Source of the DNA: Sphingosinicella sp. LHD-64
Lineage (GTDB): Bacteria; Pseudomonadota; Alphaproteobacteria; Sphingomonadales; Sphingomonadaceae
Length of the DNA stretch: 64,000 bases
Assembly: GCF_031157375.1 (NCBI RefSeq)
Contig: NZ_JAVIFV010000006.1
Span: 56,278-120,277 of the forward strand
Reading direction: 5' to 3'
Under the pieces are notes generated by a model, which was not told the DNA's origin, did not search any database, and saw nothing but the letters and a program-made list of their open reading frames with translations. This document shows, piece by piece, positions 44,043-53,742 of the stretch. Both the position numbers and the translations under genes were made by a program. The stretch's first letter is position 1; each line of letters opens with the position of its first letter.

Positions 44043-44959
44043 AGGGCCGCCTCCACCAGCCGCTCGACCAGCGTCGCATAGTCGATGCCGCGCGCGCGCG
44101 CCTGCTCGGGCACGAGGCTCAAGGGCGTCATGCCCGGCTGGGTGTTCACTTCGAGCAGATAGAGGCCGTCCACGCCCTGTTCGTCATCCCAGCGGAAGTC
44201 GGAGCGCGACGCGCCCTTGCAGCCGAGCAGGATATGCGCCTTTCGCGCCATGTCCATCGCCGCCGCGCGGACATCGGCGGGCACGTCGGCCGGGCAGACA
44301 TGCTCGGTGAGGCCGTCGGTATATTTGGCGTCGTAGTCGTAGAAGCCCGCCTTGGGCTTCAGCTCCGTCACTTCCAGCGCCTCCTCGCCGAGCACGGCGA
44401 CGGTCAGTTCGCGCCCCTTGATGAACGGCTCGGCGAGCAGCCGGCCGAACTCCTGCCACGGGCCCTTCGCGTCGCGGGCGATCGGATCGCCGTAATTGCT
44501 CTCCTTGCTGACGATGGCGACGCCGACTGACGAGCCTTCGTTCACCGGCTTCAGCACATAGGGCCGCGGCAACGGATCGGCGTCGTAGAGGCTCTCGCTC
44601 TCCACCATCGTCCCCGCCGGCATGCGGATGCCGTGCGGCACCAGCACCATCTTGGTCAGCTCCTTGTCGATCGCGATGACCGAGGTTTCGAGGCCGCTAT
44701 GGGTGTATTTGAGGCCCATCAGGTCCATCAGGCCCTGCACCGTACCGTCCTCGCCGGGCGTCCCGTGCAGGGCATTGAACACCACGTCCGGATTGGCGGC
44801 GGCAAGCTGCTGCGCGACATCGCGGCCCATGTCGATCCGGGTGACACGGTGGCCGCGGCTCTCCAGCGCGTCGGCGCAGCCATTGCCGCTGGTCAGCGAG
44901 ACCTCGCGCTCGGCCGACCAGCCGCCCATCAACACCGCGACATGCAACTTCTCCTTCAA
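44039..44959 (-). CDS. ddl: D-alanine--D-alanine ligase
   Basis: ATP-grasp ligase making D-Ala-D-Ala for the stem peptide. 306 residues. HVAVLMGGWSAEREVSLTSG at the start, ALHGTPGEDGTVQGLMDLMG, PYVLKPVNEGSSVGVAIV and LLEVNTQPGMTPLSLVPEQA near the end are family signatures. Start is the TTG at 44959 or a second TTG at 44947, which has AAGGAG just upstream. A palindromic repeat separates it from murB. Confidence 0.96.
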   Translation of the reverse strand: MKEKLHVAVLMGGWSAEREVSLTSGNGCADALESRGHRVTRIDMGRDVAQQLAAANPDVVFNALHGTPGEDGTVQGLMDLMGLKYTHSGLETSVIAIDKELTKMVLVPHGIRMPAGTMVESESLYDADPLPRPYVLKPVNEGSSVGVAIVSKESNYGDPIARDAKGPWQEFGRLLAEPFIKGRELTVAVLGEEALEVTELKPKAGFYDYDAKYTDGLTEHVCPADVPADVRAAAMDMARKAHILLGCKGASRSDFRWDDEQGVDGLYLLEVNTQPGMTPLSLVPEQARARGIDYATLVERLVEAAL

Positions 44960-44970
44960 CGCATACTCTC

Positions 44971-45050
44971 CGTCATTCCAGCGAAAGCTGGAATCTCTTT
45001 GCCTTCAGCGCCGCAAGAGAAGGGGGATTCCAGCTTTCGCTGGAATGACG
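44971..45050. repeat. Palindromic repeat between ddl and murB
   Basis: CGTCATTCCAGCGAAAGCTG (44971-44990) begins a 25-bp arm that returns as its reverse complement at 45026-45050 with no mismatch; each arm also folds on itself (ATTCCAGC...GCTGGAAT). The loop is 30 bp. It fills most of the gap between the two genes. Confidence 0.8.
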
Positions 45051-45065
45051 GGAAAGGCCGGCCCC

Positions 45066-45965
45066 TCATCCTGTCACTCCCACCCTCTGAATTTCCCATT
45101 CCAGCTCGACGCCCGACTGCGCCTTCACCCGGCGGCGCACCTCCTCGCCCAGCCCCTCGATGTCCGCGCTCGTCGCATTGCCGAGATTGAGCAGGAAATT
45201 ACAATGCTTTTCCGACACTTGCGCACCACCCACGCGAAATCCGCGCAGGCCCGCCCGATCGATCAGCTGCCACGCCCTGGTGCCGTCGGGATTCTTGAAG
45301 GTCGATCCGCCGGTGCGGCTCCTGAGCGGCTGGCTCGCCTCGCGCTCGGCGGCGATCCGGTCCATCTCCGCCTGGATCGCGGCGGGCTCGCCGGCATGGC
45401 CGCGGAAGGTCGCGCCGACCACGATCGCGCCCTCCGGCAATTTGCTGTGCCGGTAGGTGTAGCCGAGATCGGCAAGCGCGAGCGTCCGGCGCTGTCCCGA
45501 ACGCAGCACGACCTCGCAGTCGACAAGCACGTCCTTGACCTCACGCCCATAGGCACCGCCGTTCATCCGCACGAAGCCCCCGACCGTGCCGGGAATGGAG
45601 CGCAGGAATTCCAGACCGGCAATCCCGGCATCCCGCGCGGTCGAGGAGACGAGGATGCCGCTCGCGCCGCCGCCGCAGGCGAGCATGGTCGCCTCCACCC
45701 GCTCGACCTTCGCGAAGGCCTTGCCGAGCCGCACCACGACGCCCGGCACGCCGCCGTCGCGCACGATCAGGTTGGAGCCGAGCCCGAGCCCCATGACCGG
45801 CACTGCCGGATCGAGTTCGGCGAGGAACGCGCCGAGGTCTTCGGAATCCTTCGGCTCGAACAGCCACTCCGCCGGCCCGCCCGATTTGAACCAGACGAGC
45901 GGCGCCAGCGGCGCCTTTGGCGTCAGCCTCCCCCGCACCGCGGGCATGTCGATCACCGCGCTCAT
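45066..45965 (-). CDS. murB: UDP-N-acetylenolpyruvoylglucosamine reductase
   Basis: FAD-dependent reductase that makes UDP-MurNAc. 299 residues, type II MurB length. [20 protein letters not shown], the FAD-binding [20 protein letters not shown] (about 55-75), [20 protein letters not shown] (about 118-138) and [20 protein letters not shown] (about 217-236, with the catalytic Ser) are clear. Overlaps murC by 4 nt. Confidence 0.96.
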   Translation of the reverse strand: MSAVIDMPAVRGRLTPKAPLAPLVWFKSGGPAEWLFEPKDSEDLGAFLAELDPAVPVMGLGLGSNLIVRDGGVPGVVVRLGKAFAKVERVEATMLACGGGASGILVSSTARDAGIAGLEFLRSIPGTVGGFVRMNGGAYGREVKDVLVDCEVVLRSGQRRTLALADLGYTYRHSKLPEGAIVVGATFRGHAGEPAAIQAEMDRIAAEREASQPLRSRTGGSTFKNPDGTRAWQLIDRAGLRGFRVGGAQVSEKHCNFLLNLGNATSADIEGLGEEVRRRVKAQSGVELEWEIQRVGVTG

Positions 45966-47371
45966 GCCGCCCGCGCCCTGCGTAAGCCCTCAGCGAGGCC
46001 GGCCGCCCATTTCGTGATGTCGCCGGCACCGAGGCAGATCACCATGTCGCCCGGCGCAGCGAGATCCCTGAGCTGCCGGCACACCTCGTCCGCATCCGCC
46101 ACGGCATAGGCGCCGAGATGCCCCCGCTCCTTCAGCCCCTCGACCAAGGCGACATGATCGACGCCCTCGATCGGCGCCTCGCCCGCCGCATAGACCGGCG
46201 CGACGAGCACGACGTCGGCATCGTTGAACGCGCCACGGAACTCCTCCATCAGGTTCTGCAGGCGGGTGAAGCGGTGCGGCTGGACCACGGCAATCACCCG
46301 GCCCTCCGCGCCCTCGCGCGCCGCCGAAAGCACCGCTTTGATCTCGACCGGATGATGGCCGTAATCGTCGATGATGGTGACGCCGTCGACCTCGCCGACC
46401 TTGGTGAAGCGGCGCTTGACCCCGCCGAACTTCTCGAAGCCGCGCGCGATCACCTCGTCCGGTATGCCCATCTCGGCCGCGACGCCGATGGCCGCCAGTG
46501 CGTTCTGGACATTGTGCCGGCCGGGCATCGGCAGCTCGATCCCCTCGATCACCCGCGTCTCGCCGGAGCGGCCCCGGATCGAGACGTCGAAGCGGTTGCC
46601 GCCCGGGAAGGGCGTCACATTGTCGCCGCGGATGTCGGCCTGCGCGGCGAAACCGTAGGTGACGATGCGCCGGTCGCGCAGACGCGGGATCAGCGACTGC
46701 ACCTCGGGATGATCGACGCACAGCAGGGCGGCGCCGTAGAAGGGCACGTTCTCCACGAACTCGACATAGGCGTCCTTGGCCGCGTCGAACGAGCCGTAAT
46801 GGTCGAGATGCTCGGGATCGATATTGGTGACCACTGCGATCGTGCCGTCGAGCCTCAGAAAGCTGCCGTCGCTCTCGTCCGCCTCGACCACCATCCAGTC
46901 GGACGAGCCGAGCCGCGCGTTGGAGCCGTAGGCGTTGATGATGCCGCCGTTGATCACGGTCGGATCGATGCCGCCCGCGTCCAGCATCGCCGCGACCATC
47001 GAGGTCGTCGTCGTCTTGCCATGCGTCCCCGCCACCGCGACGGTGGACTTGAGCCGCATCAGCTCGGCCAGCATCTCGGCGCGCCGCACCACCGGGATGC
47101 GCCGCTCATAGGCCGCGACGACCTCCGGATTGTCCTTCTTGATCGCGGTCGAGATCACCACCACCGCGGCGTCGCCGAGATTGTCGGCGCTCTGGCCGAT
47201 CGCGACCGGTATGCCCTTCTTGCGCAGGCCTTCGACGACATAGCCCTCGGCGGAATCCGAACCCTGCACCTGATAGCCGAGGATCTTCATCACCTCGGCG
47301 ATGCCGGACATGCCGATGCCGCCGATGCCGACGAAATGGATCGTGCCGATGTCGGTCGCGACGCCCCTCAT
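45962..47371 (-). CDS. murC: UDP-N-acetylmuramate--L-alanine ligase
   Basis: Mur ligase adding L-Ala to UDP-MurNAc. 469 residues. [20 protein letters not shown] at the N-terminus, ATP loop [18 protein letters not shown] (about 112-130), and [19 protein letters not shown] and [11 protein letters not shown] in the last third. The ATG at 47371 follows GGAGACG; the open frame upstream to 47806 is only the repeat and part of murG read out of frame. Separated from murG by the repeat at 47395. Confidence 0.97.
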   Translation of the reverse strand: MRGVATDIGTIHFVGIGGIGMSGIAEVMKILGYQVQGSDSAEGYVVEGLRKKGIPVAIGQSADNLGDAAVVVISTAIKKDNPEVVAAYERRIPVVRRAEMLAELMRLKSTVAVAGTHGKTTTTSMVAAMLDAGGIDPTVINGGIINAYGSNARLGSSDWMVVEADESDGSFLRLDGTIAVVTNIDPEHLDHYGSFDAAKDAYVEFVENVPFYGAALLCVDHPEVQSLIPRLRDRRIVTYGFAAQADIRGDNVTPFPGGNRFDVSIRGRSGETRVIEGIELPMPGRHNVQNALAAIGVAAEMGIPDEVIARGFEKFGGVKRRFTKVGEVDGVTIIDDYGHHPVEIKAVLSAAREGAEGRVIAVVQPHRFTRLQNLMEEFRGAFNDADVVLVAPVYAAGEAPIEGVDHVALVEGLKERGHLGAYAVADADEVCRQLRDLAAPGDMVICLGAGDITKWAAGLAEGLRRARAA

Positions 47372-47394
47372 CGAACGTCTCCAATGAAGCGATC

Positions 47395-47502
47395 TCCCCC
47401 TCTCCCCTGCGGGGAGAGGGTCGGGGTGAGGGGGTTCTGAGTCCGGGATTTTCCGCAAACGCCGAGCCCCCTCACCCTGCCCTCTCCCCGCAGGGGAGAG
47501 GG
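47395..47502. repeat. Palindromic repeat between murG and murC
   Basis: CTCTCCCCTGCGGGGAGAGG and GGGTGAGGGGG on the left, then the inverse (CCCCCTCACCC and CTCTCCCCGCAGGGGAGAGG) on the right. About 108 bp, with each arm palindromic. It occupies the 169-bp gap between the two genes. Confidence 0.8.
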
Positions 47503-47540
47503 TATGAGTTGGAAGACGGTCCGCGCGTGTCGAAGGGCTC

Positions 47541-48701
47541 TCATGCCGGCACCGCCCCGGTGAAGGCCGGAGTCGTCTCGCCGATATATTGCGGCGGGCA
47601 GTCCGGATGCTGGCCGACCCGTTCGACGAGATCGGCCATCGCCCGGGCCGCGTCGGGCCGGCCGGTCGCCCGCGCCCGCGCCGCGGCATTGGCGAGCGCG
47701 CCGGGATCGAGCGCCAGCTTCTGCATCTGCTTGGCGAGCTCGATCGGGGTGAACCTGCCCTGCGCGATGGTGCGCGCGCCGCCGGCCTTCGCCATCTCGC
47801 GGGCATTGGCGGTCTGGTGATCGTCGGTCGCGCTCGGCAGCGGGACCAGGATCGCCGGACGGCCCGCCACGGTCAGCTCGGCAATGGTTGAGGCCCCCGC
47901 CCGCGCGATGACGAGATGCGACCAGGCGAGCCGGTCCGGCAGGTCCGGCATATAGGTCGCGAGGTCGGCCGGAATGCCGAGCTCGGCATAGCGCGCCCGC
48001 ACCCGCTCGATATCCTCGGCGCGGCACTGCTGGGTCACCTGCAGCCGGCGGCGGAAATGCTCGGGGAGCAGCGCCAGCCCCTCCGGCACCACCTCGGACA
48101 GGATCGACGCGCCCTGGCTGCCGCCGGTGACGAGCAGGCGGAACACGCCTTCCTCGTCGAGCGGCGGGAAAGGCTGGTCGCGCAGCGCCATGACCTCGTC
48201 GCGCACCGGATTGCCGACGAGATGGACCTTGTCCGCCGCATTGCCCGGCAGCCGGTCGACCTGGTCATAGGCGGTGGCGATCGCATCGACCTTCGAGGCG
48301 ACCAGCCGGTTCACCCGCCCGAGCACCGCATTCTGCTCGTGGATGATCGTGGGAATCTTGTCGCGCCGCGCCGCGAGCAAGGCCGGAAAGGCCGGATAGC
48401 CGCCGAAGCCGACCACCGCCGACGGCCGGAACGTCTCGTAGAGCCTGAGCGCCATCGCCCGCCCGGTCATGATCGAGCGCGCCGCCCGGAACCAGCCGAC
48501 CGGCCCGCCGCTGAGGCGCCCCGCCGGCAGGATATGGACCTGCACATTCTCGAACAGCCCCGGAATCCGCGCGCCGCGATCGTCCGTCACCAGCGCGCAG
48601 CGGTGGCCGCGCGACAGCAGCTCCTCGGCCAGCGCATGGGCCGGCATCATATGTCCCCCGGTCCCGCCGGCGGCGAGAACGTAGTGCCGGGAAAGGGTCA
48701 T
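47541..48701 (-). CDS. murG: Lipid II synthase MurG
   Basis: UDP-GlcNAc transferase that converts lipid I to lipid II on the inner membrane's cytosolic face; GT-B fold, family 28. 386 residues. [20 protein letters not shown] (glycine-rich loop, about 8-28), [55 protein letters not shown] and [20 protein letters not shown] are all present. Overlaps ftsW by 4 nt. Confidence 0.97.
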   Translation of the reverse strand: MTLSRHYVLAAGGTGGHMMPAHALAEELLSRGHRCALVTDDRGARIPGLFENVQVHILPAGRLSGGPVGWFRAARSIMTGRAMALRLYETFRPSAVVGFGGYPAFPALLAARRDKIPTIIHEQNAVLGRVNRLVASKVDAIATAYDQVDRLPGNAADKVHLVGNPVRDEVMALRDQPFPPLDEEGVFRLLVTGGSQGASILSEVVPEGLALLPEHFRRRLQVTQQCRAEDIERVRARYAELGIPADLATYMPDLPDRLAWSHLVIARAGASTIAELTVAGRPAILVPLPSATDDHQTANAREMAKAGGARTIAQGRFTPIELAKQMQKLALDPGALANAAARARATGRPDAARAMADLVERVGQHPDCPPQYIGETTPAFTGAVPA

Positions 48702-49900
48702 CTCTTCACGCTCCGCGTCACGACATAGGGCGAGCGGTGAAGATACGGGTTCCGGCGGCTGAAGGCGAGCAGCAGGCCGAAGCCCATCGACAGCGCGATC
48801 ATCGACGAACCGCCGTAGGAAATGAACGGGAGCGTCATGCCCTTGGACGGGGCGATATGGACGTTGACCGCCATGTTGATCAGCGCCTGCATCCCGAACT
48901 GGCAGACGAGGCCGGCGCCGGCCAGCACGATGAACTTGTCCTCCTCGTGCAGCATCCGCACCAGCACCCGGGCGACGATCGTCATGTAGAGGATCGCGAT
49001 GGCGAGGCAGGCGATGATGCCGAACTCCTCGCCGATCACCGAGAAGATATAGTCGGTGTGCGGCTCCGGCAGCGAGAATTTGCGCGTTCCCGATCCCGGC
49101 CCTGCACCGAACAGGCCGCCGGCGGTCAACGTCCGCAGCGCCGACTCGACCTGATAGTTATCGCCTTCCGAGAACAGGAAGCCGTCGATGCGTGCGGTCG
49201 CGACGGGGTAGAAGAAATAGGCGAGCACGATCGCCGCCACGCCCGCCGCGCCGAGGACATAGAGGAAGCGCATCGGCGCGCCCGACAGCGCGAGCAGCAG
49301 CACCCAGATGCCGACGAAGATGATCGTCTCGCCGAAATTGGGCTGCTGCATGAGGAGCAGGGCGACGACGCCGGTGACGAGCCCGGTCAGCGGCACCATC
49401 GGCAGCGACGGGTCCTTCTCCTTCAGGGACAGCATCCAGGCGATCGAGACGATGAACAGGGGTTTGAGGAACTCCGACGGCTGGAACTGGGTGATGCCGA
49501 TGCCGATCCAGCGCTGCGCGCCGTTCACCTCCTGCCCGATGAACGGCACCAGGAAGAGGAAGCCGATGAACACCGCCGCGCCGAGCAGCGAGAGCCGCCG
49601 CGCGGTCGGCTTGGGCAGCATCGAGACCGCGATCATCACCGGCACGGCGAGCGCGATCCAGAACAGCTGGCGGTAGAAATAGTAAAGCGGCGCGAAGCTG
49701 ACGCTGCCGCCCGAATAACGCTGCGCCGCCGCCGGCGAGGCCGCCGCGACCGCGATCAGTCCTATCGCGATCAGCACCGCGACGAGGACGAGCAGCAGCT
49801 TGTCGATCTCCCAGAACCAGCGGCCGAGCGCGCTGCGGTCGGAGCGGCCCAGTCGCCCCGCCTTGCCCGCCGGGCCGATGTCGAGCGCGTTCGTGCTCAT
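48698..49900 (-). CDS. ftsW: Septal peptidoglycan polymerase FtsW
   Basis: SEDS-family glycosyltransferase that, with FtsI, makes septal wall. 400 residues, about ten transmembrane helices. Motifs: GAQRWIGIGITQFQPSEFLK (about 140-160) with the P-S-E signature and, near the C-terminus, NMAVNVHIAPSKGMTLPFIS followed by YGGSSMIALSMGFGLLLAFS. Overlaps murD and murG by 4 nt each. Confidence 0.96.
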   Translation of the reverse strand: MSTNALDIGPAGKAGRLGRSDRSALGRWFWEIDKLLLVLVAVLIAIGLIAVAAASPAAAQRYSGGSVSFAPLYYFYRQLFWIALAVPVMIAVSMLPKPTARRLSLLGAAVFIGFLFLVPFIGQEVNGAQRWIGIGITQFQPSEFLKPLFIVSIAWMLSLKEKDPSLPMVPLTGLVTGVVALLLMQQPNFGETIIFVGIWVLLLALSGAPMRFLYVLGAAGVAAIVLAYFFYPVATARIDGFLFSEGDNYQVESALRTLTAGGLFGAGPGSGTRKFSLPEPHTDYIFSVIGEEFGIIACLAIAILYMTIVARVLVRMLHEEDKFIVLAGAGLVCQFGMQALINMAVNVHIAPSKGMTLPFISYGGSSMIALSMGFGLLLAFSRRNPYLHRSPYVVTRSVKR

Positions 49901-51192
49901 TCCCCCAATGCCCCCACCGCGTCGCGGAACGCCTGCCCGCGCGCCTCATAATCCCTGAACTGGTCGAACGACGCGCAGGCCGGCGACAGCAGCACCACCT
50001 CGCCCGGCCGCGCCGCCGCCGCCGCATCCTTCACGGCCGTCACCAGCAATTCCGACTGCGTCACCGGCACCCTGCCCTCGAGCAACCGCGCGAACATCGG
50101 CCCCGCCTCGCCGATCGTATAGGCGGCGCGGACATGGCCGAGCTGCGCCGCGCAGGGACCCAGATCCTCGGTCTTGGCGAGCCCGCCGACAATCCAGTGG
50201 ATATGCGGATAGGAGGCAAGCGCCGGTGCACTCGATTCGGTGTTAGTCGCCTTGCTGTCGTTGACGAACAGGATCCCGTTCCTCTCCGCCACTCTTTCCA
50301 TCCGGTGTGGAAGACCCGGGTAAGTGCGGAAACCCTCCTTCAAAGCATCCTTGCCGACGTCGAGTTCAATGCAAACCGCCATCGCAGCAGCAGCGTTCTG
50401 GGCATTGTGCGGCCCCTGCAGTGCAGGCCAGTGACGCTGAAGTTCGACTAGAGCCTCATCGTCGTTTGCAAAGTCTACCTTCCTATGTCCGTCGCCTATT
50501 CGTTTACGGATGGTGGTCGACAAAAGTTGATAGTGATAATAGGCGGCAAGATGGTCTGGAGACTGCATGTCAAACAGGCGCAGCTTTGAGTTGATGTACG
50601 CCGCCATATTTTCATAGCGGTCGAGATGATCGGGCGTTATCTCCAATAGCACCGCAACATCGCAATCGAGGCTGTAGGTGAGGTCGATCTGGTAGCTCGA
50701 CAGCTCCAGCACATAGACGCCGCCCTGCGGTAGCGGGTCCTGGCCGAGGATCGGCAGGCCGATATTGCCGCCCATCGTCGTCGGCACGCCGGCGGTCTTC
50801 AGGATGTGGTGGACCAGCGCCGTCGTCGTCGACTTGCCGTTGGTGCCGGTGATGCCGACCACCTTGTGCCGGGGCAGATCGGCACGCGCCTGCGCGAACA
50901 GCTCGATATCGCCAATCACCGGCACGCCATAGTTCGCTGCATGGCCGGCAATCGGATGCCGGTTGAGCGGCACGCCCGGCGCAACGACCACGCCCGCATA
51001 GCCGGTGAGATCGGCCCCGACCGGATCGCCGATTTGGGCCCTGTCCGCGACCGCATCCCGTGCCTCTTCGCGCGTATCCCACGCGACCACCTCGGCCCCG
51101 CTCGCCACCAGCGCGTCGACCGTCGCCAGCCCTGAGCGCGCAAGGCCGAGGACGGCGTACTTCTTTCCGGCGAAGGCGGGGCTCGTGATCAT
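49897..51192 (-). CDS. murD: UDP-N-acetylmuramoylalanine--D-glutamate ligase
   Basis: Mur ligase adding D-Glu. 431 residues. YAVLGLARSGLATVDALVAS at the N-terminus, ATP loop VGITGTNGKSTTTALVHHIL (about 111-130), NDSKATNTESSAPALASYPH in the C-terminal domain. From about 50300 to 50660 the DNA is clearly lower in GC and uses A/T-ending codons, unlike the flanks, while the protein keeps MurD motifs (for instance GPHNAQNAAAAMAV). That suggests a recombined patch. Overlaps ftsW by 4 nt. Confidence 0.95.
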   Translation of the reverse strand: MITSPAFAGKKYAVLGLARSGLATVDALVASGAEVVAWDTREEARDAVADRAQIGDPVGADLTGYAGVVVAPGVPLNRHPIAGHAANYGVPVIGDIELFAQARADLPRHKVVGITGTNGKSTTTALVHHILKTAGVPTTMGGNIGLPILGQDPLPQGGVYVLELSSYQIDLTYSLDCDVAVLLEITPDHLDRYENMAAYINSKLRLFDMQSPDHLAAYYHYQLLSTTIRKRIGDGHRKVDFANDDEALVELQRHWPALQGPHNAQNAAAAMAVCIELDVGKDALKEGFRTYPGLPHRMERVAERNGILFVNDSKATNTESSAPALASYPHIHWIVGGLAKTEDLGPCAAQLGHVRAAYTIGEAGPMFARLLEGRVPVTQSELLVTAVKDAAAAARPGEVVLLSPACASFDQFRDYEARGQAFRDAVGALGE

Positions 51193-51202
51193 GCGGCGGC
51201 CG

Positions 51203-51266
51203 TGCTCCTGCGAAGGCAGGAGCCCAGATTTGTTCTTTTGCCTGGACCCCCGCCTGCGCGGGGGTG
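51203..51266. repeat. Palindromic repeat between mraY and murD
   Basis: Two small hairpins, CTCCTGCGAAGGCAGGAG (51205-51222) and ACCCCCGCCTGCGCGGGGGT (51246-51265), separated by 23 bp. They fill the 100-bp gap. Each is palindromic, but they are not the inverse of each other. Confidence 0.65.
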
Positions 51267-51292
51267 CGGTGCTGAAGATGATCGCATCTTCA

Positions 51293-52363
51293 TCACCGCA
51301 GCTTCAGCGTCGCCAGACCGGCCATCGCCAGCACGAAGGCGATGATCCAGAAGCGGATCACGACCGTCGGCTCGCTCCAGCCCAGCTGCTCGAAATGGTG
51401 GTGGATCGGCGCCATGCGGAAGATCCGCTTGCCGGTCCGCTTGAAGTAGAAGACCTGGATGATGACGCTCATCGCCTCGACCACGAACAGCCCACCGATG
51501 ATGCCGAGCACGATCTCGTGCCGCGTCGCCACCGCGATCGCGCCGAGCGCGCCGCCGAGCGCAAGGCTGCCGGTATCGCCCATGAACACCGCCGCCGGCG
51601 GCGCGTTGAACCAGAGGAAGGCGAGCCCCGCCCCCACCATCGCCGAACACAGCACCGTGAGATCGCCGACGCCCAGCACATGCGGGATGCCGAGATAGCG
51701 GGCGAACACCGCATTGCCGACCAGATAGGCGATGACGATGAAGGCGAGGCTCGCGATGATCACCGGCATGGTCGCGAGCCCGTCGAGCCCGTCGGTCAGG
51801 TTCACCGCATTGCCGAACGCCACCACCGTGAAGGCGGCGAACAGGATGTAGAACGGCCCGAGGTTGATCGCCGGGCCGTTGTAGAACGGAATGTAGAGCT
51901 GCCCCTCGACCCCCCACAGGATGATCGCGCAGCCGATTCCGGCGACGATGAACTCGGCCGCGAGCCGCACCTTGCCGGAGACGCCCGCGGTGCTGCGCTT
52001 CTTCACCTTGTCATAGTCGTCGAGGAACCCAATCGCGCCGAAGCCGACGGTGATGAACAGGCAGGCCCAGAGGAAGCGGTTGGAGAAATCCATCCACAGC
52101 AGCATCGCGACCGCGACCGAAGTCAGGATCATGAGCCCGCCCATGGTCGGCGTGCCGCGCTTGGCGAGGTGGCTTTGCGGCCCGTCGTCGCGGATCGGCT
52201 GCCCCTTGCCCTGGCGGACGCGCAGCCAGCCGATGAACTTCGGGCCGATGATCAGGCCGAGGAACAACGCGGTCGCCGTCGCCGCGCCCGCCCTGAACGT
52301 GATGTAGCGGATGAGGTTGAGAATCCCGGGAAAACCCAGCTGCTCGGCGATCCACAGAAACAT
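51293..52363 (-). CDS. mraY: Phospho-MurNAc-pentapeptide translocase MraY
   Basis: Transfers phospho-MurNAc-pentapeptide to undecaprenyl phosphate, giving lipid I. 356 residues, about ten membrane helices. [20 protein letters not shown] (about 60-79), [19 protein letters not shown] (about 112-130), [19 protein letters not shown] (about 182-200) and the [19 protein letters not shown] block near the end are diagnostic, including the catalytic Asp residues. Start ATG shares one base with the murF stop. Upstream frame extension to 52894 is murF in another frame. Confidence 0.97.
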   Translation of the reverse strand: MFLWIAEQLGFPGILNLIRYITFRAGAATATALFLGLIIGPKFIGWLRVRQGKGQPIRDDGPQSHLAKRGTPTMGGLMILTSVAVAMLLWMDFSNRFLWACLFITVGFGAIGFLDDYDKVKKRSTAGVSGKVRLAAEFIVAGIGCAIILWGVEGQLYIPFYNGPAINLGPFYILFAAFTVVAFGNAVNLTDGLDGLATMPVIIASLAFIVIAYLVGNAVFARYLGIPHVLGVGDLTVLCSAMVGAGLAFLWFNAPPAAVFMGDTGSLALGGALGAIAVATRHEIVLGIIGGLFVVEAMSVIIQVFYFKRTGKRIFRMAPIHHHFEQLGWSEPTVVIRFWIIAFVLAMAGLATLKLR

Positions 52364-53742
52364 CAGCTTTCCCCACCTGCCAGCGCCTCGACGAGGGCGG
52401 CAAGTCCGACGGAGTTCGATCCCTTGACGAGAACGGCGTCCCCCGGGCCGATCGCCGCGCGGGCGAGATCGATGGCGGATGCCGTATCCGGCACATGCGT
52501 CATTTTGATGTGGCCGCCAAGCGCTTTCGCAAGTGCCGCCATCTCCGGTCCGACGAGGATCGCCTCGTCGACCTTCGCAGCCTCGATCGGCGCCGCCAGC
52601 GCCGCGTGGAAGTCGGCCGTCTCGCCCCCCAGCTCGCGCATCGCGCCGAGCACGACGATCCTTCGCCCGTCCACCTCCTCGGCGCCCAGCACCTGCAGCG
52701 TCGCCGCCATCGAAGCCGGGTTGGCATTGTAGCTCTCGTCGATCAGCAGCGCCGCGCCGCCGTCCCGCGCGATCCGCCGGCGCTCGCCGCGCCCCTTGAG
52801 CCCGCCGAGCTCGGCAAGCGCGAGGCCCGCCTGGGCGAGGTCGCCGCCTACGGCCTGCACCGCGGCGATCACCGCGAGGCTGTTGCTCACCCAATGGTCG
52901 CCCGGCTGGCCGATCGTGTAGCTCAGCTGCGCGTCCGGTAGGGTCACCGTGATCATCGACCCGCCTTTAGGCGAGCGCACGACATAATTGGCGCGCACGT
53001 CGGCGCCCTCGCTTTGGCCGAAGGTGACGATACGGCCGGCATGCGGGCGCGCGGCCGCAATCAGCTGGTCGCGGTGCGGGCTGTCGAAAGGGATGATGGC
53101 GGTGCCGCCGGGCTGGAGTCCGCCGAAAATCTCGCCTTTGGCGTCGGCGATCTCGGCCTCGCTGGCGAAGAACTCGCGGTGCGCCGGCGCGATCGCGGTG
53201 ACGATGGCGACATGCGGCTGCACCAGCTGGGTCAATGCCGCCAGCTCGCCCGCATGGTTCATCCCCATCTCGAAGATGCCGAACCGGGTCTCGCGCGGCA
53301 TCCGCGCCAGCGACAGCGGCACGCCGGTATGGTTGTTGTAGCTCTTGACCGATCGATGCGCCCGCCCCGGCGCCGTGCGGTCGAGCGCCGCGAACAGCGC
53401 CTCCTTCGTGCCCGTCTTGCCGACCGAGCCGGTGACGCCGATCACCTTGGCCTGCGTGCGCTCGCGGGAGGCCCGCCCGAGCGCGTTCAGCGCGACGAAG
53501 CTCTCCGCGACCCGGACGTGCGGATAGGTCGTATCCTCGCTCGCGATCGCCCCGGCCGCACCGGCCGCGAACGCCTTGTCGAGGAAGCGATGACCATCCG
53601 TCGCCTCGCCCTTCATCGCGACGAACAGGTCGCCCGGCCCGATCTCACGCGAATCGAACGCGACGCCGGTCACCGCGAAGTCGCCGCTCGCGGCCCCGCC
53701 GGCCGCCGTCGCGATTTCTGCGGAGGTCCAGAGCGCGCTCAC
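52363..53742 (-). CDS. murF: UDP-MurNAc-tripeptide--D-Ala-D-Ala ligase
   Basis: Mur ligase that adds D-Ala-D-Ala, finishing the precursor. 459 residues. N-terminal [23 protein letters not shown] loop [20 protein letters not shown] (about 101-120), [20 protein letters not shown] and [20 protein letters not shown] (about 325-345). Overlaps murE by 4 nt and mraY by 1 nt. Confidence 0.96.
   Translation of the reverse strand: MSALWTSAEIATAAGGAASGDFAVTGVAFDSREIGPGDLFVAMKGEATDGHRFLDKAFAAGAAGAIASEDTTYPHVRVAESFVALNALGRASRERTQAKVIGVTGSVGKTGTKEALFAALDRTAPGRAHRSVKSYNNHTGVPLSLARMPRETRFGIFEMGMNHAGELAALTQLVQPHVAIVTAIAPAHREFFASEAEIADAKGEIFGGLQPGGTAIIPFDSPHRDQLIAAARPHAGRIVTFGQSEGADVRANYVVRSPKGGSMITVTLPDAQLSYTIGQPGDHWVSNSLAVIAAVQAVGGDLAQAGLALAELGGLKGRGERRRIARDGGAALLIDESYNANPASMAATLQVLGAEEVDGRRIVVLGAMRELGGETADFHAALAAPIEAAKVDEAILVGPEMAALAKALGGHIKMTHVPDTASAIDLARAAIGPGDAVLVKGSNSVGLAALVEALAGGES

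Noticed and set aside
45962..47806. murC extended upstream to 47806
   Set aside because: The extra 145 residues are the palindromic repeat and murG read out of frame; the ATG at 47371 has a ribosome-binding site and opens the family N-terminus.
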